A stretch of 64,000 nucleotides of DNA from Calliphora vicina (Eukaryota; Arthropoda; Insecta; Diptera; Calliphoridae), in assembly GCF_958450345.1 (NCBI RefSeq), contig NC_088781.1:26885857-26949856 (forward strand), in the 5' to 3' direction. A program made the position numbers and the translations under genes. The number at the start of each line of letters is the position of its first letter. The stretch's first letter is position 1. Positions 48,901 to 61,885 of the stretch are shown here, in pieces. The notes under the pieces were generated by a model. The model searched no databases. It saw nothing but the letters and a program-made list of their open reading frames with translations, and was not told the DNA's origin.

Positions 48901-51040
48901 AATAAAACATAGATCAAAATTAGTTTAGATCAGTTACGTCCAGCTCATATGCACAATGTTCGAGCTTTTATGAAAGAGCTTTTGTGCTTTCAGTCCGATA
49001 AGAGTACAACAAGCAATCAGGCAACAGAGCTTGCTGTTTATTTTGCAAACAAATAACGATCGGTATTAGAGCTTTCAAAGCTGTTTAACAGAAACTCAAA
49101 TATCGATGTATGCGTGCTTGGACGTACTGTTTTAGATGTATAATAAAAGACTTTTATTAAATAAAATATTAGTTTAAAGTTTGGTAAAAGCTTTTTTATT
49201 AGCTTCCTAATTTATGCGGAAATAAACTATTTTAAAACAAATTGTATAGGAGTCTGCAAACAATTACTACGCCCTTATTTTCTAGCATATTTGCTTTGAA
49301 ACATTTGTGTGTTTTTTTCCTCATTTATTCGTCAAGCCATACGAAAAATAAAATAATACAATAACAAAAGAAGCAACAACAAAAAAAAAACTACATACTC
49401 GTACATACAAAACACACATTTTTATTATTGATTATTATTAGTATTATTGAATATTGATCAAGTAGTTGGAATTGCTAATTGATATTTGAATTGAATTTCG
49501 TTTATAGCTCTACACAAATACGCACACATACACTACATTTTGCAGCCTAAGACAAAAATTATAATTTTCCACAATAATCATTTAAGAAATATTGTAGAAA
49601 AAATAAAATAATAAGGAGAAAAATAAAATTAAAACCGGAAAAATTAATAAATGTTCAATTGTCTATTAAAGGCATAACAGCCAGCAAAAAAAAAAAAACA
49701 TCATAATTTATTATGCAAAAAAACACACAACCTAGTATTTAAAAAGCTTCTAATGAAGTACGTTACGTTTTGGCTAAATTAGCAACTAAAACACATGGGT
49801 TACTAGCTACTTACTGGCTTAATTGAAGGACGCAGTATTTACTAGAGTATAAAACATAGTTTGTAGATATTTTTTAATTTTTGTTTTAATTTTTTTTCTT
49901 CTTCATACTTATGATTGTAAGTGGGTGGGCATTATTTGTCTGATGAAGAGTCATGATGTTTTATAATTAAAATAAGAATCTGAAGAAAAAAAAAACAACA
50001 ATACACAAACAAATAATTAGCTTTAAACTCAGTTTCTCTGCTACTACTTATAATTTTGTCATAATATGTAATATATTTAGTTTTAATTTTTCCAAACTGT
50101 ACTGCATTTGACCCCATATTGAGATTATCCCATTAAAATGTAAATATTTCATGTGTTCCCTAATAAAATTTATAGTTATGACTTTCTAAGTTCATAAACT
50201 CTTCAAAACAAAAAAAAAACCCCAAACAATGTATATCAACTCATACTCTGGCTTCCTACTAAATGCATCCCATCCATACACCACATAAAGCATCATTATT
50301 TTTATTATTACTTATTGCTGCTGTAGTAGTTCTGAAGGCTGGCTGGTTGGTGGTGGTACACTCGACAATATTCTCCAAAATATTAAAAAAAACTAAGCGC
50401 CACTGCCTCAGCATCAAAAACTATTATTTGAGTTTTCTTTCCCAAAAAAAAATTGAATTATTGAAACGTATGTATATTTTTTTTTATTCATGAATTAAAA
50501 ACTCAAGTACACGCATGATGCAAACAATTGAATTAAAGTTCTTTTATATGAAAAAAGAAATCAGTTTTATTTATTTTTTTCCATATAGAAGAACAATTCA
50601 AACAAGTACCCCTTTGATATTTTTTCGGCAGCCTGGCGCATGCTTCTTTTTTGTTGTTGCTATATATTTTGATAATTTAAGTGGGGTCCGGCAGCATTAT
50701 TTTTTTTATTGAGATTTTTTGCAAAGTTAATCAAATGTCTGTTATTTTTTTTTTATGTGTACTTGTGTTATATATTTTTTTATGATATTTTGTTGGTTAA
50801 TTGATTTTGTTTTCGTTGTTTGTTATTGAATTGTAGACTTTTGAACGAAATTATATGTTTAATAGCAAGACTTTATTAAAGGAAATTTTCAATTATTATT
50901 TAGATGAAAAGATAGGCGAATAAAAATAATACAGTGAATATGAAACGACTCGTTTTGATGGGAACGAAATGTAATTGATTTCAAGCACACTATTGCGGGA
51001 AATTTGTAAATAAAATGTTTAATAGAGTGTCTGTGGGAGC
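48901..51040. other. AT-rich non-coding sequence
   Basis: No exon or array recognised. A- and CA-rich tracts occur near 49370-49420. Confidence 0.55.
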
Positions 51041-51049
51041 TAAAGATTT

Positions 51050-52740
51050 GTAAAAGCTTCTTAAAACAAAATCCGTTTTAAACAAAAATATTCCAAAAAA
51101 ATATCTTCAAAAACTCAAAAGTTTCTTCAAACACTATTATAAGCTTTTTAAAAATAATTTTCATTAAAGAAAAACTAGTTGCAAAAGTTTCATAAAATAA
51201 AAAATAGAGAATTAAATAAAGCTTTTACCAAGTTTTTTGTTTAAACACAGCTTTTAGAACGATTTTTGCTTAATTAAAGCTTAAAGCTAATTGTTCTAAA
51301 GTCTTTTAAATAATAAAAGTAACAAAGCTTTTTTATAAAAACAAACTAGGCAAAAACTTTATTTAAATTAAAAGCTCTATTTAAACAAAAACCTTACCAA
51401 AATCTTTATTTAAACAAAAACTTGGCAAAAGCATTATTCCAAATTAAAAGCTCTATTTAAACGAAAGGCTTACTGAAATATTTTTTACACAAAAAGTTAA
51501 GTAAAAGCTATGTAAAAGCAATATTTAAATAAAACACCTTATAAAAGTTTTATTTAAACAAATCACTTTGTAAAAGCTTTATTTATACAAACATTTTGGT
51601 AAAAGCTTTGCTAATATATTTAAGAAAAAAGCTTGGTAAAAGTTTTTTTAATTTAAAGTTTTGAAAACGCTTTATTTAAATTAAGAGATTAGTAAAAGTT
51701 TTATTTAAACAAAACCGTTTATAAAAGTTTTATTAACAAAAAACTCTTTGTAAAAGGTTTCTTTATACAAAGATCTTTTTAAAAGCTTTATTTAAAGGAA
51801 AAAAACTATTCAAACTATTTGTAAAAGCTTAAACTAAACAAAATATTCTGCAAAAACTTTATTAAACAAAAACATATGTAAAAGCTTTACTTTGTAAAAG
51901 CCTTATTTAACCAAATCTTTGTAAAATTTTTCTTTAAACAAACAATACATTGCGAAAAATCTTTGACGAAACTTTATTTAAAAACCTGACTTAAAAGCTT
52001 TTGAACAAATCGAAAATATTTGTCAACATTTTCTTTAAACAAAAAGCTATCTTCCAACTGAAATTTTTTCAAAAGCTTTTCTAAGCCTAATATAAAGAAT
52101 TTGTTCCTTTTTATTTAATTTCGTTTCTTTTTTTCACTACAGATTTTGTTTAATAAATATTAATATATAAAATTTACTTACTTGCCAAAAAAAATATATC
52201 GTAATTTTCTTTGTTGTTGTTTTTATTATATTTGCTGTCAATTTCTTCTGCTTGTAGATGTTTCTTGTATTTATTTCTATTCTCAAAAAACTTTATAATA
52301 CGAAAGCCAAAAATATTAACATAAATCTGTAAAAACATATGAAAAGAAATGGGGAAGAAAGAAAGAAAGTTTTAAGATTAATTATTTTTGATAATAAAAA
52401 TATAATTAATGTTAAATTGAAATAAAAAAAATCACAAGTAAATAATATTAAAATAACAATTATAAAGAAAAGAGGACAGCAATAGGAGATGAAGATCATT
52501 AAAATCTATGATTCTAAGAATTTTTTAAAAAATTTATAATAATATTTTCTAGCAAAAGCTTTTAATATAAAAAGTTCTTTAAGCTTAAAAAAGGCTTTAT
52601 TTAAGTTTTATATTAAATAATTACTTTATTTTTCAGATATTTTTTAATATTATCATTTTAAAAAATTTTATACAAAAATCTTTATTTAAGCTTTTATATA
52701 AAAGGCTGTAATTAAAATTTTATATAAAATGCTTTTTTTT
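51050..52740. repeat. irregular AAAGCTTTATTTAAAC repeats
   Basis: Words GTAAAAGCTTTATTTAAACA recur at about 25-45-bp spacing between 51180 and 52080 without a fixed period. A weaker tail continues at 52540-52740, up to the start of the 23-bp satellite. The section 52090-52540 is mostly unique AT-rich sequence. Confidence 0.72.
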
Positions 52741-52748
52741 AGCTTTTA

Positions 52749-53876
52749 TACTCATAGAGTCTTTAGTATAAGACTCATAGAGTCTTTAGTATAAGACTCA
52801 TAGAGTCTTTAGTATAAGACTCATAGAGTCTTTAGTATAAGACTCGTAGAGTCATTAGTATAAGACTCATAGAGTCTTTAGTATAAGACTCATAGAGTCT
52901 TTAGTATAAGACTCATAGAGTCTTTAGTATAAGACTCATAGAGTCTTTAGTATAAGACTCATAGAGTCTTTAGTATAAGACTCATAGTGTCTTTAGTATA
53001 AGACTCATAGAGTTTTTAGTATAAGACTCATAGAGTCTTTAGTATAAGACTCATTGAGTCTTTAGTATAAGACTCATTGAGTCTTTAGTATAAGACTCAT
53101 TGAGTCTTTAGTATAAGACTCATTGAGTCTTTAGTATAAGACTCATTGAGTCTTTAGTATAAGACTCATTGAGTCTTTAGTATAAGACTCATTGAGTCTT
53201 TAGTATAAGACTCATTGAGTCTTTAGTATAAGACTCATTGAGTCTTTAGTATAAGACTCATTGAGTCTTTAGTATAAGACTCATAGAGTCTTTAGTATAA
53301 GACTCATAGAGTCTTTAGTATAAGACTCATAGAGTCTTTAGTATAAGACTCATAGAGTCTTTAGTATAAGACTCATAGAGTCTTTAGTATAAGACTCATA
53401 GAGTCTTTAGTATAAGACTCATAGAGTCTTTAGTATAAGACTCATAGAGTCTTTAATATAAGACTCATAGAGTCTTTAATATAAGACTCATAGAGTCTTT
53501 AATATAAGACTCATAGAGTCTTTAATATAAGACTCATAGAGTCTTTAATATAAGACTCATAGAGTCTTTAATATAAGACTCATAGAGTCTTTAGTATAAG
53601 ACTCATAGAGTATTTAGTATAAGACTCATAGAGTCTTTAGTATAAGACTCATAGAGTCTTTAGTATAAGACTCATAGAGTCTTTAGTATAATAATCATAG
53701 AGTCTTTAGTATAAGACTCATAGAGTCTTTAGTATAAGACTCATAGAGTCTTTAGTATAAGACTCATAGAGTCTTTAGTATAAGACTCATAGAGTCTTTA
53801 GTATAAGACTCATAGAGTCTTTAGTATAAGACTCATAGAGTCTTTAGTATAAGACTCATAGAGTCTTTAGTAGAAG
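52749..53876. repeat. 23-bp hairpin satellite, array 1, about 49 copies
   Basis: The unit is GACTCATAGAGTCTTTAGTATAA written as a 23-bp period; its start GACTC-ATA-GAGTC is an inverted repeat. Variants form blocks: CATTGAGTC in about ten consecutive copies at about 53052-53280, and TTTAATATAAG in six consecutive copies at about 53450-53580. The rest is CATAGAGTC/TTTAGTATAAG. There are no spacers between units. Confidence 0.97.
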
Positions 53877-56640
53877 AAGTTTTTTCTATATAAGTTCCTT
53901 TAAATAAAAAGCTTTTCAATAAAAATATTTTGTAATATAAAAAGCTTTATACAAAGTATTGAAAACTTCTCTTGTTATATAAAAATTCAAAAGAAAAGCT
54001 CAATATTATCCCTCAAAGCACTTTCAAATTATTTTCAATCAATTTTTCTTATTCCCAAACAAATAATTAAGCCATTTTTTTCAATTTCAAAGTTAATATG
54101 CTCATTATGCGCCTTAAAGCATTTCTCCATATTTCAAATAAAATATTAATAACAATTAAATCTTTAACTATTTTTCTAACTTGTCTTTAACTGTCAAATG
54201 TAATTAATTTATTCTTAACAAAAAAGTAGCTAGCTGAAAATAACCACACACAATAAATAAGTATTGCTGTATTTCTGCTCATTTCATATTCAGTTTTAAA
54301 CATTTTATTTCTATTTTTTTATATAGATTTTAACTGAACACAAAAAAACATTAGTTAACATAATTGCTGGTATGTATTAATAAATGCTATCACACAAGTT
54401 AAATGTCTAACTATGGTTTTCTAAAATTTTGGAAAAAAAAATACAGCATCATTGGCAACAATTTAAGCTTAAAAGTTAAGCTGATATTGTTCTTTTTTGT
54501 TTAACTGTTTTTATTTATACGTATTTGTTGGTAACAAATACTAAATTAACATTTTTTTTTTATATTTCTTATTTTAAACAATTTCTTGTTGTTTTTAGAA
54601 ACAAAATTCATTGACCTCTTTGAGAAAGTTCATTTGCTTCTGGTTGATTATTAAGAAATTATTTATGTATTAAAGAGTGGAGTGTGTCTTTTAGTTTTTA
54701 TTATTAATATTTAATTTTTTTATTTGGGGTTTTTTGTTTAAATATATTGGGGGTATTTATTGGTGGTATAAAATGAATGATAATTGTTTGTAAAGTTTTA
54801 CAAAATATTTGTATATTTATTGTTGATTAGGAATGTTTTTGAGAGAACCTGTTTTGCATAGTAAAAGAGAGTTATAATACATATAGTCAAGGTAAACAAA
54901 TAATCAGCTGTTGTTGTTTGCAGTTGCCAAAGTCAAGTAGTCAGAAATAAATTTGAAAATAAGGGTAGATATACTTTACTTGTTTATGGCTAAAGATTTA
55001 GTAATAATAACCAGCAATAACTGAGGAAATTTTTAATAAATTTATAATTATAATTTTAAGATTTTCAAATTAAATATTATTCAGTATTAAAGCTTAAAAT
55101 TACCCCAATTACTTGCATCTATTTCATGTAATCTATTTTTAACAATTTATTTTTAATTTTTTTTGTTATTCATAAGTAAGTACCTGTTACAAATTCCTTT
55201 CAAATGTGTTGATTTGATAATTATCGGGGTATTTAAACTAAGAGACTTTATGAATGAATGATTGACAGTTTACCTAGACTTCATTCCGTTATAATTATGA
55301 CATGACATGCATATGTCAAAACTCATGGTAAAATATCTTAGACCTTTTTTTCTGTCTAAGCACTCTATCATAAAACATTCATTCATAGAAATTTTCTTTT
55401 TGGAAAATGAAAACACTTGAACATTTACCAGAGAGCTAAAGAAAAAAGACACCCTCTCATTTACAAAAATTAAGTGAGTAAAATATGATCTATATTTAGA
55501 AAAACGCGATCATAAAATTTTCAATTTTATATGACATTTTAGAAGAGTTTTTGTGTTGCAAGAGTTTTAGTTCAAATAGTGTGAAGGAATTTGTTTACTA
55601 CAAATTATGTTTAATATTGCAGTTGTTTGTAGTTTTACAATTATTTAGGGGTAATTAAATGAGGTTTTTATTATTATCTCCCAGCAGTTTGTAATAAATT
55701 TTCTAGTCTGGACAAACGTGAGAAATTGAAATTAAAGCGAGTAACTAAATTATAAGAAAGAAACCAAAACATGTTTAAGACAATGAAGCAGAAATCATAT
55801 AAAACTACGCCTACAATACAAAACCCAAAGAAAAAAACTACTCACATTTTTTTAGACTAAAACCTGAACTAACCAAGAGATAGTGTAATAAAAAAGATTT
55901 ATGGTTTTATGACTATTTTCAAATGTCTACGCAATTTTTACCGCCTTTAAAAATTAGACAGTCTGTGTTAGGTTTAAGAATAAAACAATATCTTATAGGC
56001 ATACATTTGTTCACAAAATATTACGTAAAAATCAAGGTTATTCTACAATTGTACTACTGTACAGTAAATGCTCTGACACAACTACCTGCCCTTAAGGAAA
56101 TTTTCTTGTGTGCTACTTGTACTGCTGCTCTGCACTACTCGGTGTGTTAATTTTACTTCATAGAAAAAAACTGTGTGAGAAATTGAGAATTTCTTTCTTT
56201 TCCCCAAAACACCAAAATTAAACTCCAGCTGTGTGTGTGTTCAAAAATCCATCTGTGCCAGTTTGTATTCAAACACTAATATTGTTTAATCTTTTTCAAC
56301 TACTTGTATTTTTAAATTATTTCTTTCCTACTTTTAGATACAATAAATATATTTACCTATAATCGCTTGTCTATGTATTATTAAACTTTAATTTTTCTAA
56401 ATTAAAAACGCTTTCTCCTTGGTTTGAAATTATTGTTTAAAAAAAACCACTTGTATTTGAAATTTTATATTATTATTAATAATATTTATTAGTTTTTTTT
56501 TTGTTTTGTTTCATACATATGTACCTGGTTTATTAATTATTTTTATGCTTTAATTGCAATAATTAATAACTTTTGGAAAAGAAAACAAAAAATAAGGTTA
56601 ACCAAAAACAAATGAAATTTTATATTGTAAAAATTACTCG
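53877..56640. other. AT-rich non-coding sequence between satellite arrays 1 and 2
   Basis: No exon recognised. Short frames at 55270-55452 and 55923-56150 have no recognisable domain. Confidence 0.55.
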
Positions 56641-57998
56641 CACTGTCTTCAAAATAACTCACACTGTCTGTAGCATAACTTGTACGGTCATTGTTATAAC
56701 TCACTGTCCTTAGTATAAGTCTTTAGTATAAGACTCTTAGAGTCTTTAGTATAAGACTCTTAGAGTCTGTAGTATAAGACTCTTAGAGTCTTTAGTATAA
56801 GACTCTTAGAGTCTTTAGTATAAGACTCTTAGAGTCTTTAGTATAAGACTCTTAGAGTCTTTAGTATAAGACTCTTAGAGTCTTTAGTATAAGACTCTTA
56901 GAGTCTTTAGTATAAGACTCTTAGAGTCTTTAGTATAAGACTCTTAGAGTCTTTAGTATAAGACTCTTAGAGTCTTTAGTATAAGACTCTTAGAGTCTTT
57001 AGTATAAGACTCTTAGAGTCTTTAGTATAAGACTCTTAGAGTCTTTAGTATAAGACTCTTAGAGTCTTTAGTATAAGACTCTTAGAGTCTTTAGTATAAG
57101 ACTCTTAGAGTCTTTAGTATAAGACTCTTAGAGTCTTTAGTATAAGACTCTTAGAGTCTTTAGTATAAGACTCTTAGAGTCTTTAGTATAAGACTCTTAG
57201 AGTCTTTAGTATAAGACTCTTAGAGACTTTAGTATAAGACTCTTAGAGTCTTTAGTATAAGACTCTTGAGTCTTTAGTATAAGACTCTTAGAGTCTTTAG
57301 TATAAAACTCTTAGAGTCTTTAGTATAAGACTCTTAGAGTCTTTAGTATAAGACTCTTAGAGTCTTTAGTATAAGACTCTTAGAGTCTTTAGTATAAGAC
57401 TCTTAGAGTCTTTAGTATAAGACTCTTAGAGTCTTTAGTATAAGACTCTTAGAGTCTTTAGTATAAGACTCTTAGAGTCTTTAGTATAAGACTCTTAGAG
57501 TCTTTAGTATAAGACTCTTAGAGTCTTTAGTATAAGACTCTTAGAGTCTTTAGTATAAGACTCTTAGAGTCTTTAGTATAAGACTCTTAGAGTCTTTAGT
57601 ATAAGACTCTTAGAGTCTTTAGTATAAGACTCTTAGAGTCTTTAGTATAAGACTCTTAGAGTCTTTAGTATAAGACTCTTAGAGTCTTTAGTATAAAACT
57701 CTTAGAGTCTTTAGTATAAGACTCTTAGAGTCTTTAGTATAAGACTCTTAGAGTCTTTAGTATGAGACTCTTAGAGTCTTTAGTATAAGACTCTTAGAGT
57801 CTTTAGTATAAGACTCTTAGAGTCTTTAGTATAAGACTCTTAGAGTCTTTAGTATAAGACTCTTAGAGTCTTTAGTATAAGACTCTTAGAGTCTTTAGTA
57901 TAAGACTCATAGAGTCTTTAGTATAATACTCATAGAGTCTTTAGTATAATACTCATAGAGTCTTTAGTATAATACTCATAGAGTCTAGTATAAGACAC
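56641..57998. repeat. 23-bp hairpin satellite, array 2, about 56 copies, TTA-spacer variant
   Basis: Nearly every unit has AAGACTC-TTA-GAGTCTT, a 7-bp perfect inverted repeat with a 3-base loop, followed by TAGTATA. Only the last four or so units (from about 57900) carry the CATA variant typical of array 1. The left edge (56641-56715) is degenerate: ACTCNCACTGTCTTNA-like words precede the perfect units. One unit is short by two bases near 57260. Confidence 0.97.
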
Positions 57999-60025
57999 AG
58001 AAAGATGTTTGCCAAATGTTATTTTATTTTTATTTACCTTATTTTAAATATATTATTACATGAACTTGTACTTGCCTTAAGGTTTTTTAATAAACACAGG
58101 TTAATCTTAAATTGTTTAAACTTTTCAAAAAAGACAACCTTGAGTTTTAAACCAAATCAACAATTATTTTTTTTTTCTAATAAAACTTAAACTATGTACC
58201 ACCTTTAAGACTTCACAATAAAATAAAATTTTAAATTGAAATGAAACAGCATAAAGGTGCTAATTTTGTATTTTGAAATTACCACGAAAAAATAAACTCC
58301 AAAAGTATAAATAAATTTCCCAAAAAAAGCGGCAATTGCTTTAATAAAACCGTATATAAAAAAACTAAACGCATGAGTTTTAGTTAAAATGTTTTATTAG
58401 AACCTTTTTACTATAAACATTTTCTATAAAAGGTTTGAAAGGTAATCAATAGCTTACAAAATACCCAAAAGCGATAAAACTGTCGATTTTTATAAAATTT
58501 ATTGCCAATTGAAATTAATACAAACATCTGATCTTCTTTTCAAATTGCTTTAGATGTTAAACGAAATCTTTTTTCTTTACGTTTAAAAACAAAAGTGACA
58601 AAAGTCAAAAAATTTTTGATAAAAAGAATTACCTGCTGTTATTGGGATCTGTTTAAAACAGGTAACAAATAGAGAATAGTACTAAATAGTGTTTGGTAAA
58701 TGTTGCCGCCCTGTTTTCTTTGTTGGCCAAAGGACAATTGCTTTTTTTTTTGTGCGAGCTGTGTGTGAGCGAGCACCTTTTAGTGATCAATAAATTATTC
58801 CGTATCTAAATTAAGCCCATGATCTTGCGTGTATTATTTTAGAGAAGATCTTTTGTTTAATCTTAATATAATCTATTTACTTTACTTGTTGTTTTTAATG
58901 AAAATCCTTACTTGCAGTTAGTTGTTATCATCATGCTTAATAAAATATGTTAAAAGAAAAGAATGAATTGAAAAAAATTAAAGACAAGGATATTTAGTGA
59001 GACTATCTTTTAGTATAGACTAGACCTATTGTCTTGTTATTCTGTTAAGTGCATGACTTTTAACAAATTTTGTTTATGGGAGCAAAAAGATTTCACTTTT
59101 TTCTAGGGTTTTTAAAACAAGTTAATGTGTTTTGAAAGGATTTTCTTTAAAAGTAAGGTTTAAGATAAATAAATATTTCAATATTCTGAGAATAAAAATT
59201 AAAGTTGTTAAAGATATTCTAATGATTTTTAAGTCTCTAAATAAACAAGATTTTAGAATTTTGAAAAAATATCCTTCTCAAATTTATAATTTTCTTTGGT
59301 GTAGACCTCTTAATTTCCATTTTGTTTTATAAATTCCTTGTTTTTTATTACCCAAAATTACTAGTTATATTATGAACTAATTACGAGCAAAATTCGTATT
59401 TACCTTGCGCTAATTACATATTAAATAAAATCTTAAATATGAAACTATTAATAAGTACACAGGTCAAAGCTAAAAAAATAAAACAGTAATAATAATATTA
59501 TTATTTTAACCTCCTCTTAAAACCAAAACAACAATAACAAAGAAAAGGTCATTTTCATTTTCTAAGTAAAGGACTAAATAAAAAGTGAGAATTTGCATGC
59601 AGACTAACTATGATTACGATTAATTTCATTATGAATTCATTCATATTCATACATATAAAAACGAAAACGCCCACCGCTGTTTTCTAAACACAACTTAACC
59701 TGCTGTAAACTATACTAATTCATTGTTTGGAATATGTATATTTAGTGTGTATTAAAAAAAGGATAATTAAAGGGTTCATGTTTATACAGTTCAAAACTTT
59801 TACAAAATATTATAGTATTATTCATAATTCTGCTCGTACATACTTATTGCTTGAATATTGTATAAACATGTGTTAATGTCAGTTATAAAAATATGTTAAA
59901 CAAAAAAATTGGAATATTTAATAGTGAAATGATATGGAATTCTTGGCCTTTAATGTAATTTATATGTTTGTATTATCCTTTACACCCTCTCGAGAAACGA
60001 GGATGTTATGAAAAGTGTTTGGAAC
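57999..60025. other. AT-rich non-coding sequence between satellite arrays 2 and 3
   Basis: No exon or RNA gene recognised. Confidence 0.55.
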
Positions 60026-60028
60026 TCT

Positions 60029-61885
60029 GAACGTATAATACTCATAGAGTATTTAGATTAAGAATCATAAAGTCTTAAAGTTTTTAGTATAAGACTCCTA
60101 GAGTATTTACTATAAGACTCCTAGAGTCTTTAGTATAAAACTATTAGCTTCTTTAGTATAAGACTCCTAGAGGCTTTAGTATAAGACTCCTAGAGTGTTT
60201 AGTATAAGACTCCAAGAGGCTTTAGTATAAGACTCCTACAGTCTTTAGTATAAGACTCATGGACTCTTAAATATAAGACTCATGGAGTCTTAAGTATGAG
60301 ATTCATGGAGTCTTAAGTATAAGAATCATAGAGTTTTTAAAATAAGACTCATAGAGTCTTTAAAATAAGACTCATAGAGTCTTTAAAATAAGACTCATAG
60401 AGTCTTTAAAATAAGACTCATATATTCTTTAAAATAAGACTGATAGAGTTTTTAGTATAAGACTCAGAGTCTTTAGTATAAGAATCCTTTAGTATAATAC
60501 TCATAGGGTGTTTAGTATAAAACTCATAGAGTATTTAGTATAAGACTCATAGAGTCTTTAGTATAAGATGCATAGAGTCTTTTAAATAACACTCATAGAG
60601 TCATTGAAATAAGACTCATAGAGTCTTTAGTATGAGACTCATAGAGTCTTTAGTATGAGACTCATAGAGTCTTTAGTATGAGACTCATAGAGTCTTTAGT
60701 ATGAGACTCATAGAGTCTTTAGTATGAGACGCATAGAGTGTTTAGTATGATACTCATAGAGTATTTAGTATGAGACTCATAGAGTATTTAATATAAGACT
60801 CATAGAGTCTTTAGTATAAGACTCATAGAGTCTTTACTATAAGACTCATAGAGTCTTTAGCATAAGACTCATAGAGTCTTTACTATAAGACTCATAGAGT
60901 CTTTAGCATAAGACTCATAGAGTCTTTTAAATAAGACTCATAGAGTCTTTTAAATAAGACTCATAGACAATTTTAAATAAGAATCATTGAGACTTTAGTA
61001 TAAGATTTATATAGTCTTTAGTATAAGACTCTTCGAGTTATTATTATAAGACTCGTGGAGTCTTTAGTATAAGACTCATGGAGTCTTTTGTATAAGACTT
61101 ATAGAGTCTTTAGTATAAGACTCATAAAGCCTTTAGTATAAGACTCATAAAGTCTTTGGTATTAGACTAATGGAGTCTTAAGTATAAGACTCATGGAGTT
61201 TTAAGTATAAGACTCATGTAGTCTTAAGTATAAGACTCATGTATTCTTAAGTATAAGACTCATGGATTCTTAAGTATAAGACTCTTAGAGTCTTTAGTAT
61301 AAGATTCTTAGAGTTTTTAGTATAAGACTTCTAGAGTCTTTAGTATAAGACTCTTAGAGTTTTCAGTATAAGACTCTATTTTTTGGTATAAGACTCTTAG
61401 AGTTTTTAGTATAAGACTCTTAGAGTTTTTAGTATAAGACTCTTAGAGTTTTGAATATAAGACTCTTAGAGTTTTTAGTATAAGACTCTTATAGTATTTA
61501 GTCCTTAGTATAAGACTCCTAGAGTCTTCAGTATTAGTATAACACTACAAGAGTTTTTAGTATAATACTCGTAGAGTATTTATTGTAAAACTTGTAGAGT
61601 ATTTTTAGTATTAGAGTCTTTAGTATAATACTCATAGAGTCTTTAGTATAAGACTCATAGATTCTTTATTATAAGACTCATGGACTCTTAAATATAAGAC
61701 TCATGGAGTCTTAAGTATGAGATTCATGGAGTCTTAAGTATAAGAATCATAGAGTTTTAAAATAAGACTCATAAAGTCTTTAAAATAAGACTCATATATT
61801 CTTTAAAATAAGACTCATAGGGTGTTTAGTATAAAACTCATAGAGTCTTTAGTATAAGACTTATAGAGTCTTTAGTATAAGACTG
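60029..61885. repeat. 23-bp hairpin satellite, array 3, about 80 degenerate copies
   Basis: Same family with many variants: CCTAGAGTC, CATGGAGTCTTAAGTATAAG, TTTAAAATAAG, TTTAGTATGAG and CTTAGAGTTTTTAGTATAAG, mostly in small runs. A stretch at about 60240-60420 (CATGGACTCTTAAATATAAG onward) is repeated at about 61676-61810, so a segment of the array was itself duplicated. More diverged than arrays 1 and 2, hence probably older or less homogenised. Confidence 0.95.

Noticed and set aside
52749..61885. Possible CRISPR-like arrays of 23-bp palindromic repeats
   Set aside because: Units are directly tandem without unique spacers, and the context is an animal genome. It is a satellite.
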